Part shown: positions 33,656 through 38,601 of the stretch, one piece after another
How positions within the stretch are numbered: the first letter of the stretch is position 1
Layout: the number at the start of each line of letters is the position of its first letter
Assembly (NCBI GenBank): GCA_021846045.1
Contig: JAJZCM010000013.1
Location: forward strand, 1 to 38,601
Origin: a bacterium
GTDB taxonomy: Bacteria > Elusimicrobiota > Elusimicrobia > UBA1565 > UBA9628
Length of the DNA: 38,601 nt
Direction: 5' to 3'
The notes under the pieces: model-generated
Database searches by the model: none
What the model was told of the DNA's origin: nothing
Seen by the model: only the letters and a program-made list of their open reading frames with translations
Made by a program: the position numbers and the translations under genes

Positions 33656-34690
33656 TTATTGGGGCATATTGAGGACCGCGGCTTCGTAAGCAGTGATGCT
33701 TTCTTTAACGACGCTCTTGGGTCCTAAAATACAGTTGGATAAATGCGCTTCTTTTTCAACGGTCACGTTATCAAAAAGCATACAATTTTTAAGCACCGCG
33801 TGCGAGGATATTTTAGAATCGGCCCCAATGACGCTGTAGGGACCGATTTCGGCGTAAGCGGCGATTTGGACGTTTTTCCCGATGAGGCAAGGGGCTTTTA
33901 ATACCGCCTCGGGAGAAATAGAAGCCGGCTCTTCAATCCAGATTCCCTTCGATATCTGCCGTCCTGGAAGCGCGATATTAACCTTGCCGTCCAGGCAATC
34001 GATCTGGCTTTTGCGGTATTCAGCGAGATTGCCGACGTCGGTCCAATAGGACTTGAGATGATAGGCGTAAATGGGCTTTTTAAGTTTTAAAAGCTTCGGC
34101 CAAAGCTCGTGCCCAAAATCATAAGTCTTGCCTTTGGGAATATATCTTAGAATTTCCGGTTCGAAAAGATAAATTCCGGTATTGACGGTATTGGAAAATA
34201 TTTCCCCCCAAGAGGGTTTTTCAACGAACTTTGTGATGCGCCCGGATGCTTTGAGAAGGGTAATTCCATATTCAAAACGGGTGTCGACGGGTTTGACTGC
34301 GATGGTTCCAATGGCGCGCTTTTTTTTATGGAAAGCGATCATTGAAGACAAGTCAATATCAGAAAGTCCATCGCCGGACATGACTAAAAACGGCTCTCCT
34401 TTGAAAAACGCCTCGGCTTTTTTGACTCCGCCGGCTGTCCCTAAAAGAGTCGGCTCTTGCGAGTAGTGGAGCCTAAGCCCCCAGCGGGTTCCATCTCCGC
34501 AATAAGAGCGAATTTGATCCGCATGGGCAAAAAGGTTGATGACAACCTCTTTGATCCCGTGGCGAGCCAAATTGTCCAAAACGTAGTGTATGACCGGACG
34601 ATTGGCGACGGGAATAAGCGGCTTTGGGATTTGATAGGTCAGGGGCCTAAGCCTCGTTCCCGCTCCCGCGGCCAAAAGCATCGCTTTCAT
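33656..34690 (-). CDS. Sugar-1-phosphate nucleotidyltransferase (GDP-mannose type)
   Basis: Activates a sugar-1-phosphate to an NDP-sugar, 344 aa. The N-terminal nucleotidyltransferase domain has the signature [14 protein letters not shown], then [14 protein letters not shown], the metal-binding region [11 protein letters not shown], and [19 protein letters not shown]. Residues about 250-344 form a left-handed beta-helix of hexapeptide repeats ([20 protein letters not shown]). This architecture is common to mannose-1-phosphate guanylyltransferases and glucose-1-phosphate relatives; the adjacent phosphomannomutase-type gene favours the former. It follows that gene after the second REP-like repeat. 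Confidence 0.85.
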   Translation of the reverse strand: MKAMLLAAGAGTRLRPLTYQIPKPLIPVANRPVIHYVLDNLARHGIKEVVINLFAHADQIRSYCGDGTRWGLRLHYSQEPTLLGTAGGVKKAEAFFKGEPFLVMSGDGLSDIDLSSMIAFHKKKRAIGTIAVKPVDTRFEYGITLLKASGRITKFVEKPSWGEIFSNTVNTGIYLFEPEILRYIPKGKTYDFGHELWPKLLKLKKPIYAYHLKSYWTDVGNLAEYRKSQIDCLDGKVNIALPGRQISKGIWIEEPASISPEAVLKAPCLIGKNVQIAAYAEIGPYSVIGADSKISSHAVLKNCMLFDNVTVEKEAHLSNCILGPKSVVKESITAYEAAVLNMPQ

Positions 34691-34717
34691 TTACTTTCCT
34701 TGTAACTGCTCAGGTTC

Positions 34718-34784
34718 GTCATTCCGGCGAAAGCCGGAATCCAGAAGATTGATGCTCTGGACCCCGACTTTCGTCGGGGTGACG
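34718..34784. repeat. REP-like palindromic repeat, copy 2
   Basis: Plus strand GTCATTCCGGCGAAAGCCGG and following bases form a short hairpin (CCGGCGAAAGCCGG). A second stem, CCCCGACTTTCGTCGGGG (34762-34779), lies at the other end and the copy closes with TGAC, mirroring the GTCA at its start. It is located in the 123-base gap between the phosphomannomutase and nucleotidyltransferase genes. It shares its first 27 bases, with one mismatch, with the copy at 31649. Confidence 0.82.
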
Positions 34785-34813
34785 TGAGTAGTTGCCTTTC
34801 CGTCACTATTTGC

Positions 34814-36223
34814 TCAATTAAGATTCGGCGCCACCCATTTTTTCGCAAGATCCAAAAGAGACTGAGTGCGCTCCGGCGAGTCCGATTCCGCATAAACTCT
34901 CATCAGGGCTTCCGTTCCCGAAGGACGCATGAGAAGCCAATGGCCATCGGCAAGAGAAATCTTAAGCCCATCAATCTGTATTAAATTCTTAATCTCGGAA
35001 CCCAGAATTTTTTTCGGCAATTTCTTGATTAAGCGGGAAACAAATAGATTTTTGTCCGCAACGGGTTTATGAAGGTGAAAATCCATCCGCTTAAAGAAAG
35101 ACTTTCCATACTTTCCCGAAATTTCATTCCACATTTGCGAAATAGGTTTGTTTTCGCTGGCGACCATTTCAAGAAAAAGAAGAGCCGTCAAAAGTCCGTC
35201 TCTTTCCGCAACCGCCTTGGTCCAGGAATATCCGCCCGACTCTTCCCCGCCGATTGTGGCGCCGCCGACGGCCAAGGCTTCGGCCACGTGCTTAAAGCCC
35301 ACCGGTAATTCCTCAAAATCGACGCCGTAATCTTTGGCCATGCGCTCGGCCAAGTATCCCATCGAGACCGATTGGACGATTTTTCCCTTTATTTTTTTTC
35401 TCTCCACTAGATAGCGAATGACCAGCGGAAATATTTGGCAGGGAGTTAAATATTTCCCCTTATCGTCGATCATAGCGAAGCGATCGGCGTCTCCGTCTAC
35501 GGCGATCCCTAAAACGGCTTTTTCAGAAACGACTTTTGCCGACAAATTTTTCAGGTTGGCTTCAACCGGTTCAGGGGCATGCCCGCCAAAAAGAGGGTCT
35601 CTTTGGCTTCGAAGAGATATGATCTTGTTTCCAGACAATATCTCCTCCAAAAGCCCTCCGGCCGCGCCGTGCATATAATCGATAACGATCGGCTTTTTGA
35701 TTTTTTTTATCTTGGCGATGTTCACGCGAGATTTGAGATAGGCCACATAGTCTTTTTTAAACGAGCGCTCTTCAAATTCGTTTCCGTAAGCCGGAGAATC
35801 TTTATCAATGTATTCCTCGACCGAATGAGTGATTGCTTCCATCGCGCCGCGTCCGTCATGCTTGATTTTAATTCCATTATAAGTCGGCGGATTGTGGCTG
35901 GCCGTAATAACCATGCCCCAAGATTTGAGCTTGTGGGTCAGGAAACTCACGGCCGGAGTTGTGAGAACCTCGGAAGACAAAATCGTCTTGATTTTGTTGC
36001 CGGCAAAGACCTTGGCCGCCTCCTTGGCAAAAACTTCGGATTGAAACCTCCGGTCGTAGCCGATAATAATGGGCGGAACGGATTTTTTTTCCTTGAGGGC
36101 TTCTTCCTTCATATATTGCGCCATCGCCTGGGAAACCCGGCGAACATTTTGAAAGGTGAATTCTCTCGCTATCATGCCGCGCCAACCGTCGGTCCCGAAT
36201 CTAATCTCAAAAACTTTTTCCAT
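34814..36223 (-). CDS. Phosphoglucomutase/phosphomannomutase family protein
   Basis: Interconverts hexose 6- and 1-phosphates, 469 aa, four-domain alpha-D-phosphohexomutase. The phosphoserine loop is TASHNPPTYNG (Ser109). The Mg-binding loop is DGDADRF (Asp243, 245, 247). The sugar-binding loop is GGEESGGYSW and the phosphate-binding loop is MRPSGTEALMRVYAES. Substrate (mannose or glucose) is not certain. Together with the next gene it forms a sugar-phosphate to NDP-sugar pair, likely feeding envelope glycans and perhaps the GT-C enzyme transcribed divergently. AAGGAG precedes the ATG. Confidence 0.92.
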   Translation of the reverse strand: MEKVFEIRFGTDGWRGMIAREFTFQNVRRVSQAMAQYMKEEALKEKKSVPPIIIGYDRRFQSEVFAKEAAKVFAGNKIKTILSSEVLTTPAVSFLTHKLKSWGMVITASHNPPTYNGIKIKHDGRGAMEAITHSVEEYIDKDSPAYGNEFEERSFKKDYVAYLKSRVNIAKIKKIKKPIVIDYMHGAAGGLLEEILSGNKIISLRSQRDPLFGGHAPEPVEANLKNLSAKVVSEKAVLGIAVDGDADRFAMIDDKGKYLTPCQIFPLVIRYLVERKKIKGKIVQSVSMGYLAERMAKDYGVDFEELPVGFKHVAEALAVGGATIGGEESGGYSWTKAVAERDGLLTALLFLEMVASENKPISQMWNEISGKYGKSFFKRMDFHLHKPVADKNLFVSRLIKKLPKKILGSEIKNLIQIDGLKISLADGHWLLMRPSGTEALMRVYAESDSPERTQSLLDLAKKWVAPNLN

Positions 36224-36260
36224 GGCTTAAACTCCTTATATTATCCGCTTGGGTCATTCT

Positions 36261-36274
36261 ACAAAAATTTTTGT
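36261..36274. repeat. 14-bp perfect AT-rich palindrome in a divergent promoter gap
   Basis: ACAAAAATTTTTGT lies in the 51-base gap between the divergent phosphomannomutase and GT-C genes, immediately ahead of the GT-C start. It could be an operator for a dimeric regulator or a chance A/T run. Confidence 0.4.
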
Positions 36275-38464
36275 ATGCTTTGGGGTATGCTCAATCCAAT
36301 ATCCGAATACGAGCAGGATTTGGCCGTCCTTAAAAAGGCTCGCAACAAAAAACTTTTGATGTTGGGCTTAAGCCTCTGCGGGCTCTTGGCCTTTATTTTT
36401 TGGGAAGGCCTCCTCCTTAAGTCGTTTACCCTGCAAGACACGCTCCCCCCCTCTTGGACTGAATCCATCCACATGGATGCCGCTTGGAATTACTGGCGAG
36501 ACTACCAAAAGGGCCGGCTCAGCGTTAAAAGAATTATTTCCTTCTCGCCCGTCATCGGAACCAGCGTTCCCCCGCTTTATCCCCTCAGCTTAATTTTTGC
36601 GTATTCCAGCTTGAGCCCTGCGCGGGCGGCCTTGTGGGTCAATTACGCTTACTTCATGCTTCTATGCCTTGCGGTTTTTGCCTGTTCTTATTTTTTTCGT
36701 CCGGATTATACCGCAGTTTTGGCCGCCGTTTCTTTCTGCGCCTCCCCCATCGTTTGGAGAATGATGACGACCCAACTTTGGGATTTGCCGGCGGCGGCTT
36801 TGGCAGCGGCGGCCTTATGGGCCTTTTTGATATCGGAGGGCTTTGCGAAGTGGCTTGGCAGTCTTCTTTTCGGATTTCTTTTCGCGGCAGGGATGCTGAT
36901 GAAAGAAAGCTTCTTTTCCTATTTCATTCCCATCCTCGTCGTCGCCATCGGAAATTTGAAATTTCCAAACAAGCGCTGGAAGATCACGGCCGCCATGTCG
37001 CTGTCTTTTTTCTTGTTTTCTCCCTGGTATGTTTACCACTTGCCGGCTTTAATGTCTCGTCTGTTTCAGGCCTCTTCCAGCATGGCCGTTCCTTTTTTAA
37101 ACGGAGGCGTCATCGACTACCTTTTCAAGATGATGAACGGCTTGGGCCCTTTTTTATGGGCATTGGGACTGGCCGGAATTTTAACGGCTCAATACAAGCG
37201 CCATCGAGATTGGGGCTGGCTAATTTTGGCGACTGTCGTTTCTTCCTATGTTTTCTGGACATTGGTTCCCAATAAAGAATTGAGGTTTCTCTTGCCTGGA
37301 ATTTCTGGGCTGGCCGTAGCGGCCATCTCCGCTTGGCCTAATATGGTTTTATGGTTTGTCGCCGGATTTCAAATCCTCACCATTGCCAATCTCAATACGC
37401 ATTGGATAGAGCCGTTCAATATCCCAACGCCGCTTCATGCGATTTCTCTGTTCCCTCAAAACCCTCCTTTGAATCAGCGCTGGTATCTCAAAAGCGTCTT
37501 AAAAACTGCTGCCCAACTTTCCGACCTGAAACGCGTTCTGAACCCCATGACCATTGTCTCCAACAACGCTTATTTTAACGAGTTTAATTTTAAATGGATG
37601 AATGATGTCTCGAACCTTAAACAAATTGTTTCGGTTCCTCCCCAAAAAAGATTGTGCGAGTTTTCGGAATTTCTTTTGCTTAAAACCGATCATATGGGGC
37701 CTGCCTCCGACACGCTTGAAAACGCGCGGGAAACGGTTTTCGATCCGGACGGCTGGTTTCTTTCGGCTTATGAACAGGCCGCGCAGTGGCGGCTTCCGGA
37801 CGACAGCCTAGCCATTTTGTTTCAGCAAAAACGCCCCCAAATACCGCCTTTGCGCAAGGAAAAAATTCATTTTCAATTCTATTCCGTCAAGAATATGGAA
37901 GCGGAAAACGTGACGCTGGATTTGGGAAAATGGGACCCCCAAAGCGCTTCTTACCCCAACGCGGCTCTTACGGCTTCGATTCTCCACATTGATGGAATCG
38001 CCGTTTCCAATCTGAAGCTCGGGATGAAGGATTTTTCTCTGCTCCCTGTTCTCAATCAACAAAAAAAATGGGACGGCAATGTTCGTTTTCTGAAGATGAA
38101 TGAGCTGGACGTTTTTTCCGCCGAAGTATCCTCCTCCGACTTGTCCGCCCTCATCCAGAATCTCGCGCCTGATTTAATCGTTAATAATTTATCCATCGAC
38201 AAGGATTTAAATTTGAGCGCTCATTGGAAAAAAATCCCGATTTCCGCCCGATTGAGCGTTCAATTGACGGGGCTTCCACCCCAAAGCGATCAAGCTCTGC
38301 TTCTTTCTTTAGAGGCATTGCGTTTGGGTCCCGTTCCGATACCGCGTTTTCTGTTGAAGATGTGGGCAAAGAAAGATATTTCTTTGGCCCCCCGTCCTAG
38401 GCACCCCTTTAAAATTGTTCCCTCGGGACTGACTATTTCTCAGGGATTTGTAAGTATTCCATAA
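36275..38464 (+). CDS. GT-C glycosyltransferase fused to LmeA/DUF2993-like domain
   Basis: 729 aa from ATG 36275; an in-frame ATG at 36287 preceded by GGGG is an equal candidate. The open frame extends upstream only as antisense of the mutase gene. After a short cytoplasmic start, TM1 (LLMLGLSLCGLLAFIFWEGL) leads to a first outer loop with SIHMDAAWNYWRDYQ, where GT-C enzymes such as GT39/ArnT place their catalytic acidic residue. About ten TM segments follow to roughly residue 390. The C-terminal part is soluble. Its last 170 residues (TASILHIDGIAVSNLKLGMK; LEALRLGPVPIPRFLLKM; PFKIVPSGLTISQGFVSI) resemble the LmeA/DUF2993 lipid-binding fold. Membrane enzyme probably using a polyprenyl-linked sugar; acceptor unknown. 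Confidence 0.68.
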   Translation: MLWGMLNPISEYEQDLAVLKKARNKKLLMLGLSLCGLLAFIFWEGLLLKSFTLQDTLPPSWTESIHMDAAWNYWRDYQKGRLSVKRIISFSPVIGTSVPPLYPLSLIFAYSSLSPARAALWVNYAYFMLLCLAVFACSYFFRPDYTAVLAAVSFCASPIVWRMMTTQLWDLPAAALAAAALWAFLISEGFAKWLGSLLFGFLFAAGMLMKESFFSYFIPILVVAIGNLKFPNKRWKITAAMSLSFFLFSPWYVYHLPALMSRLFQASSSMAVPFLNGGVIDYLFKMMNGLGPFLWALGLAGILTAQYKRHRDWGWLILATVVSSYVFWTLVPNKELRFLLPGISGLAVAAISAWPNMVLWFVAGFQILTIANLNTHWIEPFNIPTPLHAISLFPQNPPLNQRWYLKSVLKTAAQLSDLKRVLNPMTIVSNNAYFNEFNFKWMNDVSNLKQIVSVPPQKRLCEFSEFLLLKTDHMGPASDTLENARETVFDPDGWFLSAYEQAAQWRLPDDSLAILFQQKRPQIPPLRKEKIHFQFYSVKNMEAENVTLDLGKWDPQSASYPNAALTASILHIDGIAVSNLKLGMKDFSLLPVLNQQKKWDGNVRFLKMNELDVFSAEVSSSDLSALIQNLAPDLIVNNLSIDKDLNLSAHWKKIPISARLSVQLTGLPPQSDQALLLSLEALRLGPVPIPRFLLKMWAKKDISLAPRPRHPFKIVPSGLTISQGFVSIP

Positions 38465-38498
38465 TCGACAATCCCCCTCTTGTTTTTTTTGAAAGGAT

Positions 38499-38601
38499 AT
38501 GGCATCCTGTAAGGGCGTGGCAACTGAAAATCAAGTCGGCAAAAGAGTCAGGGTTCTTATCGCAGATGATCAAACCCTTTTTAGAGAAGGCATTGAAGAC
38601 G
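38499..38601 (+). CDS. Response regulator, NarL/LuxR-type N-terminus (partial)
   Basis: Only the first 34 residues are in the window. VRVLIADDQTLFREGIED is the typical start of a NarL-family receiver, with the acidic pair in ADDQ. An AAAGGA lies close to the ATG at 38499; an in-frame GTG at 38517 is an alternative start. The output domain lies beyond the window, so the helix-turn-helix class is inferred only from the receiver subtype. It starts 34 bases after the GT-C gene and may be in the same transcript. Confidence 0.8.
   Translation, partial: MASCKGVATENQVGKRVRVLIADDQTLFREGIED

Noticed and set aside
34687-34893. 68-codon minus-strand open frame containing IPAFAGMT
   Set aside because: It is the typical translation of the REP-like repeat, not a gene.
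35579-36274. Upstream part of a 961-codon plus-strand open frame ahead of the GT-C gene
   Set aside because: It is fully antisense to the well-conserved phosphomannomutase gene and reads as low-complexity shadow sequence; the membrane protein clearly starts at 36275 or 36287.

Overview
The window is one end of a chemosensory operon, a cytochrome c assembly pair, a peptidoglycan/division (dcw) cluster, and a mixed metabolic and envelope region. It looks like a Gram-negative-type, mDAP-peptidoglycan bacterium from an uncultured or little-studied phylum. Elusimicrobiota or Omnitrophota would fit, but this is a low-confidence inference from gene content and order. It rests on a DNPR-type MurE, System II cytochrome c assembly, and a GT-C protein with a tail resembling LmeA/DUF2993. 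No rRNA, tRNA or CRISPR array was seen.

Positions 1-11150, minus strand: a ten-gene chemosensory operon read right to left from a strong sigma70-type promoter at 11124-11152. The order is receiver-histidine kinase, CheY, CheY, CheW, CheA, a long FtsA-like actin-fold ATPase, a CheC-CheD fusion, an MCP, CheR and CheB. The FtsA-like gene is tightly coupled between cheA and cheC-D, so the pathway may act on division, polarity or surface structures rather than only on a flagellar motor. CheB ends abruptly where its catalytic Asp should be. At that point what looks like the start of an IS1634-like transposase begins, so an insertion sequence seems to have truncated the operon's last gene.

Positions 11193-14324, minus strand: a CcsA/ResB System II cytochrome c assembly pair, preceded by a tiny predicted lipoprotein (58 aa). 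Positions 14411-16183: aspS.

Positions 16214-27431, minus strand: mraZ-rsmH-(small ORF?)-ftsL-pbp-murE-murF-mraY-murD-ftsW-murG, packed with overlaps of a few bases. A TTGACA-N17-CATACT promoter lies ahead of mraZ, followed by direct repeats that are probably MraZ operators. murC, murB, ddl, ftsQ, ftsA and ftsZ do not follow murG.

Positions 27582-30310, plus strand: an Nramp-like metal transporter, an IS30-family remnant (minus strand) and a cystathionine gamma-synthase/lyase. Positions 30297-30591 hold a 273-bp element with terminal inverted repeats and a perfect short palindrome. A fragment of the element's terminus also forms the start region of the pbp gene near 25401-25430.

Positions 30588-36223, minus strand: phosphomannomutase, sugar-nucleotidyltransferase, metK, CoA-transferase A and B subunits and a small membrane protein. 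This run is interrupted by two copies of a REP-like 'IPAFAGMT' palindrome, one of which now encodes the C-terminus of the CoA-transferase A subunit. Positions 36275-38464, plus strand: a GT-C glycosyltransferase fused to a lipid-binding-like domain. Position 38499 to the window end: the start of a NarL-type response regulator.
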